The notes beneath the pieces are model-generated. The model was given only the letters and a program-made list of their open reading frames with translations. It did no database searches and was not told where the DNA came from. 43,080 bases of DNA from an uncultured Alphaproteobacteria bacterium (GTDB taxonomy: Bacteria > Pseudomonadota > Alphaproteobacteria > UBA8366 > JADFVY01), in NCBI GenBank assembly GCA_947259105.1, contig CAMYKU010000058.1:1-43080 (forward strand), read 5' to 3'. Shown piece by piece: positions 1 to 7,428 of this stretch (its first letter is position 1; each line of letters starts with the position of its first letter). Made by a program: the position numbers and the translations under genes.

Positions 1-1
1 T

Positions 2-142
2 GGCACCGGCGCGGGTCCGTTCGTCGTCGGTGGCGCAGTTCGCAAGTTGACTGACCCGAAAAGGCATGGGCCAGGGGAGCTGGCGCGTGTGACGAAAAGG
101 CACCTGCCGGCGGGGCCCACGCGGATTCGATTCGTACAGTGA
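2..142 (+). CDS. possible 3' end of an unrecognised gene (partial)
   Basis: A reading frame is open from the left edge for 46 codons and ends at TGA 140-142. The peptide starts GTGAGPFVVGG and ends RIRFVQ, and is rich in Arg and Lys. I do not recognise it. It could be the C-terminus of a gene starting outside the window or a chance open frame. The 220 bases after it, before the response regulator, are AT-rich around 185-255 and could hold that gene's promoter. Confidence 0.25.
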   Translation, partial: GTGAGPFVVGGAVRKLTDPKRHGPGELARVTKRHLPAGPTRIRFVQ

Positions 143-364
143 GCGGAAAGTTCCGGGGTGATGGGACAGTTTGTCGCAGGGCCACACCATACCAATTATA
201 CACCTTATTTTGTATAGAAATACGAAGGGTTGCGACTGAAATACCTATTTCAAGGTACGCGCCGGCATGTTGTGCCGGGACGTCCCGACGAAATCCGCAG
301 GGAGCGCGATGGATCGCGCGCACGCAAATGTCGGTTCGCTCCCCAGTTCGAGGACCCAGTCTTT

Positions 365-1045
365 ATGAAAATCCTTGTTGTCGACGACCATGCGCTGTTC
401 CGTCAGGGAGTGGCCATGATTCTTCGTGATCTTTACCCCGACGCGTCGATCGTCGAAGCGGCAACCGCGACGGAGGCGCTCGATGCCGCCAGCCGGCATC
501 GGGACATCCGTCTGGTCCTGTGCGACCTCAAGCTGGAGGAGAGTTCGGATTTCCAGGCCCTGGAGCGCCTCGTGAAGAAGCTGCCGACGGCTGCGATCGC
601 CATCGTCTCCGCATCGGACCATCCCGACGATATTGCCAGATCCTATAAGGCCGGCGCCAAGGGCTATATCGTGAAATCGTCCAGCTCCGATACGCTGCGG
701 CACGCATTGCCGTTAATCCTGTCCGGAGAAACCTTCATCCCGTCGAGCGCCATCGCAATGCTGACGGACGCCCAGAAGCCCAAACGAAAATGGAGTGCGG
801 CACCGATCGGCGCGCCCACGCTGACTCCGCGTCAGCATGAAATCCTCTTGCTGATGGCGCAGGGAATGCAGAACAAGGATATTGCTGCCGAACTGGGCAT
901 GCTTGAAGGGACCGTCAAGGTCCACGTCAAGAGCATCCTCCAGAAACTGGGCGTCAACAATCGCACCCATGCGGTGGTGACCGGGCTCCGCCAAGGACTC
1001 GTACCCACCAGCCTTATCCTGCCCGACGGCGGAACCGGCAGGTAA
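365..1045 (+). CDS. NarL/FixJ-type response regulator
   Basis: A two-component response regulator of 226 residues, predicted to bind DNA when phosphorylated. Residues 1-120 form a receiver domain: acidic DD at 7-8, phospho-acceptor Asp54 in VLCDLKLE, Ser82, and Lys104 in GYIVK. Residues 150-215 form a LuxR-type helix-turn-helix (LTPRQHEILLLMAQG, then NKDIAAELGM and GTVKVHVKSILQKL). The frame is open upstream to about 230, but the receiver domain begins exactly at the ATG at 365, so I chose that start. No histidine kinase lies beside it, so its partner and targets are unknown. The AT-rich leader at 185-255 is a plausible promoter area. Confidence 0.9.
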   Translation: MKILVVDDHALFRQGVAMILRDLYPDASIVEAATATEALDAASRHRDIRLVLCDLKLEESSDFQALERLVKKLPTAAIAIVSASDHPDDIARSYKAGAKGYIVKSSSSDTLRHALPLILSGETFIPSSAIAMLTDAQKPKRKWSAAPIGAPTLTPRQHEILLLMAQGMQNKDIAAELGMLEGTVKVHVKSILQKLGVNNRTHAVVTGLRQGLVPTSLILPDGGTGR

Positions 1046-1063
1046 TACCAAACCGTCAGGCAT

Positions 1064-2071
1064 GTGTTCCCGTTTGCCTCGCGTTGTGGCAACCTGCGGC
1101 GAGTATTCGCATGGGAACGGGAACGGACCTTGGCCACAACCACGGAACAGGTGCAGGACAGCGAGAACCGACTGCGGCCGCAGCCGCGGACGAGCCGGTT
1201 CCACGCCGATCTGGCGCGACGCGTTCTGCACCTCGTCCGCGAGGCGGACCGGCCCGCCGGCTGGCAGCTCAAGGAACAGTGGCTGGCCGAGCAGCTCGAC
1301 GTATCGCGATCGCCGGTCCGTGCCGCGCTGCGATTGCTCGCCGAGCTCGGCATCGTCACTGCGGTCCCCAATCAGGGCTGTTTCCTTGCCGCGTCGTCCG
1401 ACGATCTGAAGGACGCGCCTTACGCAATCCCCCCGACCGAAGAGGAACGGCTTTATCTCAGGATCACGCGCGACCGGTTCGCCGACCGGATCGGCATGAA
1501 CATCAACGTGACCGAACTGGGCCGGAGGTACGGCGTCAGCCGATCGATGATCGGCCGGGTGTTGACGCGCCTGGCCGACGAAGGCCTCGTGGAGCGGGAC
1601 GCCGGCAGGGGATGGAGTTTCCTGCCGTCGCTCAACAGTCCGGAGGTTTACGAGGAGAGTTACCGGTTCCGCATGCAGATCGAACCGGCGGCGATCCTCG
1701 ACCCGGGTTTCCGCCCGGATCCGGCGAAATTCGCGGAGATTCGCAGGGCCCACGAGACCTTGCTCGAAGGCACCGTCCTCACCGACCCGTTCCGGCGCCT
1801 CGTCGAAATCGACGTCGAATTCCACGAAACCATCGGGCGCTGCGCACAGAACCGCTTCATCCTGCAGGCCATACAGCAGCAGTCGAGGTTGCGGCGCATG
1901 ACGGAGTTTCAGTTTCGCGCCGATCGTGGCCGCATGGCCCAGTCCTGCAGGGAGCATCTGTCCATTCTGGACGCGCTGGAAGCGGGAGACCGTGAACGCG
2001 CCGTCGAACTCATGCGCGCACACATCAGCGTCTCCCGCGACCTCCTTCCCAGCTTTGCTGGCAAGGCGTAG
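1064..2071 (+). CDS. GntR/FCD-type transcriptional regulator with two winged-helix domains
   Basis: A predicted metabolite-responsive DNA-binding regulator. Residues about 45-110 form one winged helix (KEQWLAEQLDVSRSPVRAAL, ending in NQGCFLA). Residues about 120-190 form a second (VTELGRRYGVSRSMIGRVL, LADEGLVERDAGRGWSFLP). The rest is an all-helical FCD ligand domain whose metal-type residues include the His in DVEFHETIG and the final His in MRAHISVSR. Ordinary GntR/FCD proteins have one winged helix, so the duplication is notable. Starts are non-ATG: GTG at 1064 or TTG at 1130, and the latter still precedes both domains. It follows the response regulator by 18 bases and could be co-transcribed with it. 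Confidence 0.85.
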   Translation: MFPFASRCGNLRRVFAWERERTLATTTEQVQDSENRLRPQPRTSRFHADLARRVLHLVREADRPAGWQLKEQWLAEQLDVSRSPVRAALRLLAELGIVTAVPNQGCFLAASSDDLKDAPYAIPPTEEERLYLRITRDRFADRIGMNINVTELGRRYGVSRSMIGRVLTRLADEGLVERDAGRGWSFLPSLNSPEVYEESYRFRMQIEPAAILDPGFRPDPAKFAEIRRAHETLLEGTVLTDPFRRLVEIDVEFHETIGRCAQNRFILQAIQQQSRLRRMTEFQFRADRGRMAQSCREHLSILDALEAGDRERAVELMRAHISVSRDLLPSFAGKA

Positions 2072-2083
2072 GGGACATCAAAG

Positions 2084-2104
2084 TCGGGCGGGGCACCGGC
2101 CCGA
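2084..2104. terminator. weak bidirectional hairpin between convergent genes
   Basis: The arms TCGGGC (2084-2089) and GCCCGA (2099-2104) flank a 9-base loop, in the 40-base gap between the convergent FCD regulator and lipoprotein genes. There is no T-run on either side, so a terminator role is inferred mainly from position. Confidence 0.3.
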
Positions 2105-2111
2105 GATACGG

Positions 2112-2696
2112 TCATGGGCGGCGCATGTGAAAGGGTTTGTCCGCGAAAATGCGCGTCGGATCGGCCGCCGCTATATAGGCGGCAAGGGCCTCGCTGTCTG
2201 CCGTCAACCGGACAGCCTCCCCCCACAGTTCGCTGGGGCTGACTTTGCCGGCCACCAGACCGACCCGCACATCCTCGGCCAGGGCTTCCAACCTCATGGG
2301 ATAGACCAGCCAGTCGCCTTGCACGGTCATGTCATAACGGGCGATCAGATGCGGCGCCCCTTCCGGTCCGCCTTCTTCCGGCGGGCCGAAGCCGACAACG
2401 GTCATGAACAATTGCCCATCGATCCGCGTGGGCAGGATATCCGTTTCAGTCGTGTGTGAGCTGGCGTCTGGCCCGTTCTGTATCACTACATGGTAGCGCC
2501 CGCCGCCGACCGACGAGATATCCAGATATCCCTTATCGCTCTCGCCAACGAATATCCAGCAGCCGATCAGCCGGTCGTCGCCCTTGCCGTCGGCCGGCGG
2601 GGGAAGCGGGTGCCTGCTGTCCGGAACACAGGCGGAAAGAAAAAGAACCACTGAAAGCAGCAGCATCGCCAGTCGCGGCGACAACGTGTTCTTCAT
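2112..2696 (-). CDS. putative lipoprotein of unknown function
   Basis: A 194-residue protein with a lipoprotein signal: MKNTLSPRLAMLLLSVVLFL followed by the lipobox LSAC, giving a mature N-terminal Cys at about 23. The mature part has a proline-rich linker and then a small beta-rich domain (GCWIFVGESDKGYLDISS, GGGRYHVVIQNGP, HLIARYDMTVQGDWLVYP). It is probably anchored in the outer membrane or the periplasmic face. I do not recognise the family. It is about 50 bases downstream of the alcohol dehydrogenase on the same strand and could be its distal operon partner. Confidence 0.7.
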   Translation of the reverse strand: MKNTLSPRLAMLLLSVVLFLSACVPDSRHPLPPPADGKGDDRLIGCWIFVGESDKGYLDISSVGGGRYHVVIQNGPDASSHTTETDILPTRIDGQLFMTVVGFGPPEEGGPEGAPHLIARYDMTVQGDWLVYPMRLEALAEDVRVGLVAGKVSPSELWGEAVRLTADSEALAAYIAAADPTRIFADKPFHMRRP

Positions 2697-2711
2697 TCGG
2701 CGGCCCTCCTC

Positions 2712-2749
2712 ATGCTCTCCAAGAGCCTAGATGCTCTCCAAGAGCCTAG
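2712..2749. repeat. 19-bp perfect tandem duplication at the 3' end of the alcohol dehydrogenase gene
   Basis: ATGCTCTCCAAGAGCCTAG occurs at 2712-2730 and again at 2731-2749 without a gap. The right-hand copy contains the TAG stop codon of the dehydrogenase (read on the minus strand) and the left copy lies just downstream. Each unit also contains the short dyad GCTCTcCAAGAGC. This looks like a recent slippage duplication. Confidence 0.9.
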
Positions 2750-3873
2750 CCCATCGCCGCAGCGAACAGCGCCTCGTAATCGGCCGAACTGACGGGGCGC
2801 GGGTTGCTGGCGGTGCTGTGGTCGGCGACCGCGCCTTCGACCATGCGCGGGATGACGCCGTCGGTCACGCCCATCTCGCGCAGGTTCGCCGGCAGGCCGA
2901 GGCGCCGGTTCAGGGCCTCGACCGCCGCGGCGAGGTCGGCGCCGGCGGGCAGGCCCATCGCGGTCGCCAGCCGCTCGTACCTGTCGCCCACATGGCCGGC
3001 GTTGAAGCGCAACACCGCGGGCAGGATCACCGCGTTCAGCGTGCCGTGATGCAGCACCGGTTCCCGCAGCCCGCCCAGCGGATGCGACATGGCATGGACG
3101 GCGCCCAGGCCCTTCTGGAAGGTCAGGCCGCCCTGCAGCGAGGCCATCATCGTGTTCCAGCGCGCGTCACGGTCGGCCCCGTCGGCCACCGCTTTTTCGA
3201 TCCAGCGCATGGCGCGCGCCGCGCCGTCGAGGGCGATGGCGTCCGCCGGCACGTTGTCGCGCGGCGAGAGGAAGGTCTCGATGCAGTGGGTCAGCGCATC
3301 CATGCCGGTGGCCGCGGTCAACCCGGACGGCAGCCCCAGCGTCAGTTCCGGGTCGCAGACCGCGACGTTGGGGATCATGTAAGGCGCGATGAAGCCCAGC
3401 TTGCGGCCGTCGCGCAGGGTTATCAGTGCGGCCCGCCCGACCTCGCTGCCGGTGCCCGCGGTTGTCGGAACCGCCACCAGCGGCGCGACCGCCTTGGTGA
3501 TCTTCGACATGCCGCCCAGGATCGCCGCGTATTGCTCCAGCGGGCCGTCATGCGCCGCCATCAGCGCAACGCCCTTGGCAAGATCGATGGATGACCCGCC
3601 GCCCACCGCGACCAGCCCGTCGCAGCCGGCATCCCGGTAGACGGCCAGGGCCGCGTCGACCGCGTCCTCGGTCGGGTTCGGCGGCGTATCTTGGAACACC
3701 GGGGTCGCGGTCGGCAAGCCCGCCTTGACCGCGCCGGCGAGACCGGCGGCGACGACGCCTGCGTCGGTCACGATCAGCGGCCGGGACACCCCGAGCGCGT
3801 GCAGCTCATCGGGCAGCAGCGCCACCGCACCGAAATCGAACTGAATTCTCGTGAGGTAGTTGATCAGCGCCAT
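2746..3873 (-). CDS. iron-containing (group III) alcohol dehydrogenase
   Basis: NAD(P)-dependent oxidation of an alcohol or the reverse, typically with Fe2+. At 375 residues the length is normal for the family. The nucleotide-binding GGGSSIDLAKG motif is at about 90-100, followed by PTTAGTGSEV. The metal ligands of the family are visible: Asp in DPELT, His in TGMDALTHCIE, and the pair HAMSHPLGG and LHHGTLNAV. The ATG at 3873 matches the usual N-terminus of the family. The substrate cannot be read from sequence. The 3' end carries a 19-bp tandem duplication spanning the stop codon. Confidence 0.92.
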   Translation of the reverse strand: MALINYLTRIQFDFGAVALLPDELHALGVSRPLIVTDAGVVAAGLAGAVKAGLPTATPVFQDTPPNPTEDAVDAALAVYRDAGCDGLVAVGGGSSIDLAKGVALMAAHDGPLEQYAAILGGMSKITKAVAPLVAVPTTAGTGSEVGRAALITLRDGRKLGFIAPYMIPNVAVCDPELTLGLPSGLTAATGMDALTHCIETFLSPRDNVPADAIALDGAARAMRWIEKAVADGADRDARWNTMMASLQGGLTFQKGLGAVHAMSHPLGGLREPVLHHGTLNAVILPAVLRFNAGHVGDRYERLATAMGLPAGADLAAAVEALNRRLGLPANLREMGVTDGVIPRMVEGAVADHSTASNPRPVSSADYEALFAAAMG

Positions 3874-4035
3874 CGCGGACGGCTCCTCTTGGTATCGAGG
3901 GGAACGATTGCCCGCACAGCCATAATGCGATTTCGATTGGTGTCTCTACCGGCATGCCGGTTGCGTCCGGTGCGATTGTGACGTACCGCCCCCGCCGCCT
4001 GCGCGACGGGCCGGGAAGCAAGTGCGATACCGCCG

Positions 4036-4173
4036 CTATTCGGCGTTGGCGATGGTGACCGGCTGCGGAGCGGTCTCGTTGACGGCTGCCCCGCTGGGTT
4101 CCGTCTGCGCCGCCTGGACGCCAAGCCACAACATGGCGGCAACGAAAAGCAAAGTGATCTGGACTGCGCGCAA
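4036..4173 (-). CDS. possible small secreted or membrane peptide (45 aa)
   Basis: A short ORF starting with TTG at 4173, preceded on the minus strand by GGAGGAA, an excellent ribosome-binding site about 4-5 bases upstream. An in-frame ATG at 4185 overlaps that site and is less likely. The peptide has a hydrophobic segment near its N-terminus (VQITLLFVAAMLWLGVQA), then an Ala/Thr/Pro-rich tail ending in TIANAE. It resembles a signal peptide with a short tail or a single-span protein. No family is recognised. A strong ribosome-binding site plus a clean hydrophobic run are the only support. Confidence 0.45.
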   Translation of the reverse strand: MRAVQITLLFVAAMLWLGVQAAQTEPSGAAVNETAPQPVTIANAE

Positions 4174-4351
4174 CGGTTCCTCCATTCGGGGCCGGCGGGT
4201 AACTCAGGCGTCACTTCTGCCGGCCAATCAAGGCGCTTCGATGGCGTTCCGGTGAACAACCAGAGGCATTTATCCACGCCGCCAATTAACATTCGATTAA
4301 AGCGCGCGCCGCAGGATCAGATTTCTCATCCAGGTGCGAGACGGGACTGCG

Positions 4352-4382
4352 GACTCCGCAACGCCATCAGCCTTGCGGAGTC
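4352..4382. repeat. 10-bp perfect inverted repeat downstream of the rhodanese gene
   Basis: GACTCCGCAA (4352-4361) and TTGCGGAGTC (4373-4382) flank an 11-base loop, about 50 bases past the stop of the minus-strand rhodanese. It can fold as an RNA hairpin, but there is no T-run, so it could be a processing or Rho-type stop rather than an intrinsic terminator. Confidence 0.5.
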
Positions 4383-4428
4383 AGGCCATCCGTACTGGCG
4401 ACGGGTTTCTGGCTCGGCCGCCGGCCGG

Positions 4429-4833
4429 TCACGCCGAAGCGCAAGACAGCAGTTCGACCTTCGAGCGAGCCGCGTCCGCAACTGTCGGCGCCCCCGATTC
4501 GGTTTCAAAGTCGGCGTCGTCCCAGGCCAGCATGCCGCCCCGCAGATGCGTCGCCGTGTCGTGACCGGTGGCCAGCAGAATGCCGGCGGCCTGCGCGGAC
4601 CGGCGGCCGACCGCGCAGGTCAGCACCAATCGGCGCCCGTCTTCGGCCGGCAGCTTGCGGATGTCGAACTTCGAGAGCGGCAGATTGATCGCGCCGGGAA
4701 TCCGGTCCTGGGCGAATTCCCATTCCTCCCGCACATCGACCAGCACCGCCATGTCCGAAGCCAGCCAGCGGCAGAGCGTTGCCGCGTCGATTTCGATGAG
4801 CCTTTTCTCCGTCCATGTTGCCGTGTTCATCAT
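4429..4833 (-). CDS. single-domain rhodanese-like sulfurtransferase
   Basis: A 134-residue cytoplasmic protein consisting of one rhodanese domain, predicted to carry sulfane sulfur on a cysteine. It has the VLVDVREEWEFAQDRIPGA motif at about 30-48 and the active-site loop TCAVGRRS with catalytic Cys73 and an Arg in the usual C-x4-R-type loop. The tail continues after the domain as GGMLAWDDADFE. The start is taken at ATG 4833, preceded by GAGGACGAGGA. ATG 4830 is directly after it, and TTG 4848 is a longer option. An AT-rich upstream region (4885-4995) is a plausible promoter. Confidence 0.88.
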   Translation of the reverse strand: MMNTATWTEKRLIEIDAATLCRWLASDMAVLVDVREEWEFAQDRIPGAINLPLSKFDIRKLPAEDGRRLVLTCAVGRRSAQAAGILLATGHDTATHLRGGMLAWDDADFETESGAPTVADAARSKVELLSCASA

Positions 4834-5212
4834 GGTCCTCGTCCTCAACGCCGATGGTCCGGTCCTGCCGGGAACGTTTCTTATTTAACAAGTCGAAATG
4901 CAAGTTTCAACATCTATTGAAAAAAATTTTGTGAATTATTTTATATAACAATATTTTTGCAGTTAAATAATCTACTTCCTTATTTTTACTCATGTTTCCG
5001 GAACCGCGCCACGCTAGCCGGTCTCATCGGCGCGTCCGGCCAGGCCCACGTCGTCGGACGCGAAACCGGCGGCAGCGCGTCAGGCATCGGCGCGATAGGC
5101 CGGCCCGTCGGGCAACGGGACAATCCTGCAAAAATCTGTCGCAGGACGGAAAATCAGTGTACTGATGATCTCGCACCGGCGACCATGCCGGACACTCTGG
5201 ACGGCCTGCTCG

Positions 5213-6100
5213 ATGACCACCGTTTACTCGATCGGCCCCGCGGCCAACGACAACCGCCGGGGCATCGCCTGGATGCTGTTGACGATGCTGCTGTTCGTCA
5301 GCCTGGATGCGGTCGTCAAGCAGTTGATTCAGACCTATCCGGTGCCGCAGGTGGCCTGGGCGCGTTTCTTCTTCCACGCGATCCTGATGGCGGCGGTCCT
5401 GGGGCGGCGTCTGCCGGCGACCTTCGCAACCCGGCGCCGCGGCCTTCAGGTGTTGCGCTCCGGCCTGCTGCTGGTCACGACGCTGCAGTTCTTCGGTGGC
5501 CTCTACTTCCTGCCGCTGGCCAACATGACGGCGATCATGCAGAGCGCGCCGCTGATCGTGACCGCGCTGTCATTGCCGCTGCTTGGCGAACATGTCGGTA
5601 TTCGCCGCTGGGCCGGGGTTGCGGCCGGATTCACCGGCGCCCTCATCATCATCCGGCCCGGGACCGAGGCCATGCATCTCGCCGCCCTGCTCCCGCTGGG
5701 CGCCGCGACGACGTTCGCGCTCTACCAGATCACCACCCGAATCCTGAGCCGCACCGACGCGACGTTCAACACCCTGCTGTATACGCCCCTGCTCGGCGCC
5801 GCCGCGATGAGCGTCGCAGTACCGTTCTTCTGGGTCATGCCAGATGCCGAAGGCTGGGCGCTGATGGCGCTGACGGGCGTGTTCGGCGGCCTCGGCCATT
5901 TCACCATGATCCGGGCGTTCACCCTGGCGCCGGCCGCAAGCGTTTCGCCGTTCGGCTATTCGGCGCTGATCTGGGCGACGCTGTTCGGTCTGGTCCTGTT
6001 CGACGATTTCCCGGATTCCTGGACCATCGTCGGCGCGGCCGTCATCGTCGGCAGCGGGTTGTATATCCTGCATCGCGAGCACATGCGTCGGCAGCAATAA
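5213..6100 (+). CDS. DMT-superfamily (EamA) transporter
   Basis: An inner-membrane metabolite exporter of the drug/metabolite type, 295 residues with about ten hydrophobic helices in two EamA repeats (residues about 15-140 and 150-285). The first repeat has the DAVVKQL and QVAWARFFFH signatures. The second ends in LIWATLFGLVLFDDFPD and SGLYILHREH. I chose ATG 5213 because the first helix begins soon after it; ATG 5165 would add an Arg-rich leader unlike the family. Substrate unknown. The gene is divergent from the rhodanese across an AT-rich stretch. Confidence 0.85.
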   Translation: MTTVYSIGPAANDNRRGIAWMLLTMLLFVSLDAVVKQLIQTYPVPQVAWARFFFHAILMAAVLGRRLPATFATRRRGLQVLRSGLLLVTTLQFFGGLYFLPLANMTAIMQSAPLIVTALSLPLLGEHVGIRRWAGVAAGFTGALIIIRPGTEAMHLAALLPLGAATTFALYQITTRILSRTDATFNTLLYTPLLGAAAMSVAVPFFWVMPDAEGWALMALTGVFGGLGHFTMIRAFTLAPAASVSPFGYSALIWATLFGLVLFDDFPDSWTIVGAAVIVGSGLYILHREHMRRQQ

Positions 6101-6203
6101 TAGCGCTCGGGCCCGCCCGGCGAATCCTGCCGGCTTGGCGGCATGGCGAAGAGCGGCTAGCCTAGCCGCGGTCAGAAACTGTCGGACACGGGAGAGACGG
6201 AGC

Positions 6204-6617
6204 GTGGCAGAACTGAAACCGGGCCTTGAAGGAACCGCCACGCTGACGGTCGATGAGGCCCATACCGCGCCGCGTATCGGCAGTGGACGGGTCCATGTAC
6301 TGGCCACGCCGGTGATGATCAACCTGATGGAAGCGGCGGCGCTCGATGCGGCCGAACATCTGCTCCCGGAAGGCCATCAGAGCCTGGGCACGCGGATCGA
6401 CGTGAGCCACGTCGCGGCGACGCCGGTCGGCATGGCGGTGCGCGCGACGGCGGTGGTCACACGCGTTGACGGCAAGCGCATCACCTTCCGCGTCGCCGCA
6501 CATGACGAGCGGGACCTGATCGGCGAGGGCACCCACGAGCGCGTCGTCGTCGATGTCGCGCGTTTCGACGCCCGCGCGAACGAGAAGGCGCAAGCGGTAG
6601 CCCGGAAGACCCGATGA
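6204..6617 (+). CDS. FlK-like acyl-CoA thioesterase (hot-dog fold)
   Basis: A 137-residue hot-dog protein related to fluoroacetyl-CoA thioesterase. The three catalytic-type residues of that family can be placed: Thr35 in LATPVM, Glu43 in INLMEAAAL, and His69 in DVSHVAATP. The beta-strand ending in TAVVTRVDGKRITFRV is also typical. Most such proteins in bacteria without fluoroacetate metabolism are thioesterases of unknown substrate, so I do not infer fluoroacetate resistance. Start GTG 6204 follows a GGAGAGACGGAG ribosome-binding region. The longer frame from 6135 lacks homology at its front. Confidence 0.85.
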   Translation: MAELKPGLEGTATLTVDEAHTAPRIGSGRVHVLATPVMINLMEAAALDAAEHLLPEGHQSLGTRIDVSHVAATPVGMAVRATAVVTRVDGKRITFRVAAHDERDLIGEGTHERVVVDVARFDARANEKAQAVARKTR

Positions 6618-6761
6618 GACGTTGAAGGTGCGAGCCACGCCCTGCCGCCGCCCCGCCACGGCGGCGCGCCGCGCCTTACACGTGCGGCACTGGCCGGCAG
6701 CAGCAGCGTTGGAGATCGCCGCGCATCGAACCGCGCCGGCGATCAAGTCGACCGGACGGAC

Positions 6762-7055
6762 TCACCTGCTCAGCAGAAGGTCCTGGTATCTGCCTTCCTC
6801 TTCCGGGCACTGCAGGGGAACATCCCTGCCCACCGTCCCGGTCAACCTGCTGTACGATTTGTAGACCTCGCAGGTCAGGCAATTTCCAAGCTTTTCGTCC
6901 AGGCAGCCTTGCACCGTGCCGCCGCAAAGGGTTCCCGCAATGGCCCAGCAGGAGTGGCCGAGCCCCTCCTTCGAGGCGATGCACTCGCCCAGCTCGGCGA
7001 CCTTGCCTCCGCCTGCCTCGCGGCCGCAGGCCTTTATTTCCCAACAGTTCTTCAT
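6762..7055 (-). CDS. two-CW domain cysteine-rich small protein
   Basis: A 97-residue protein with eleven cysteines, including two Cys-Trp motifs: NCWEIKACGRE at the N-terminus and GHSCWAIAGTLC in the middle. A further C-x(n)-CLTCEVYKSY motif follows. This is the pattern of the two-CW family, a small probable metal- or cluster-binding module often found near signalling proteins; its function is not established. Start ATG 7055 has AAGGGGAAA upstream. A longer frame to 7136 lacks the pattern at its front. Confidence 0.8.
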   Translation of the reverse strand: MKNCWEIKACGREAGGGKVAELGECIASKEGLGHSCWAIAGTLCGGTVQGCLDEKLGNCLTCEVYKSYSRLTGTVGRDVPLQCPEEEGRYQDLLLSR

Positions 7056-7428
7056 CGATTTCCCCTTGGCTCTCTCGGGTTGCCCAATGCGGGAATGCGG
7101 ACTGGACCCTGCATCCCCGGATCCCGGCGGCGCCATCCCCGGCGCACGCCCCGGCGGCCCTTCCGGTCCATTAACGAGCCGGCATTTCCACTGCCTGTGT
7201 GCATTATCGGTGATTTTATTCGATCGTATGCCGTATAAACTTTTTAGAATTTTAAGAGAATGAAAATAATATTTTAGATACTATATATTTCTGCCAAGTC
7301 CGAAGTACTGATATATATTTTATTCTATAGATTCTTGACAGCGAGCGCCATGCGACACGCTGCCGCCCCCCGGAACCGGGGCAACCGAGTTTTTCGATGT
7401 GACGACGGAGCGGGTCTCTTCCGGTCTG
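7056..7428. other. 373-bp gap, AT-rich on the right
   Basis: This lies between the two-CW gene and alanine dehydrogenase, both on the minus strand. Bases 7200-7335 are strikingly AT-rich for this genome and probably hold the two-CW promoter. A compact GC dyad, CCCCGG-AA-CCGGGG (7368-7381), lies just past the stop of alanine dehydrogenase, followed on the minus strand by nothing T-rich. I see no gene here. Confidence 0.4.

Larger units (their letters stand above)
3874..4428. other. 555-bp gap with one possible small gene and one hairpin
   Basis: This lies between two minus-strand genes. It contains a candidate 45-residue ORF at 4036-4173 and an inverted repeat at 4352-4382, both listed separately. 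Long open frames on both strands here (for example 3864-4292 minus) have skewed Arg/Pro-rich composition and no family signature, so I do not call them. Confidence 0.4.

Noticed and set aside
713..2023. 436-codon minus frame opposite the response regulator and FCD gene
   Set aside because: It runs antisense to two genes with clear domains, has Arg/Asp/Gly-rich shadow composition and no family motif.
6204..6617. Fluoroacetate resistance by the FlK-like thioesterase
   Set aside because: Catalytic residues are shared by the wider family; nothing nearby suggests fluorinated substrates.
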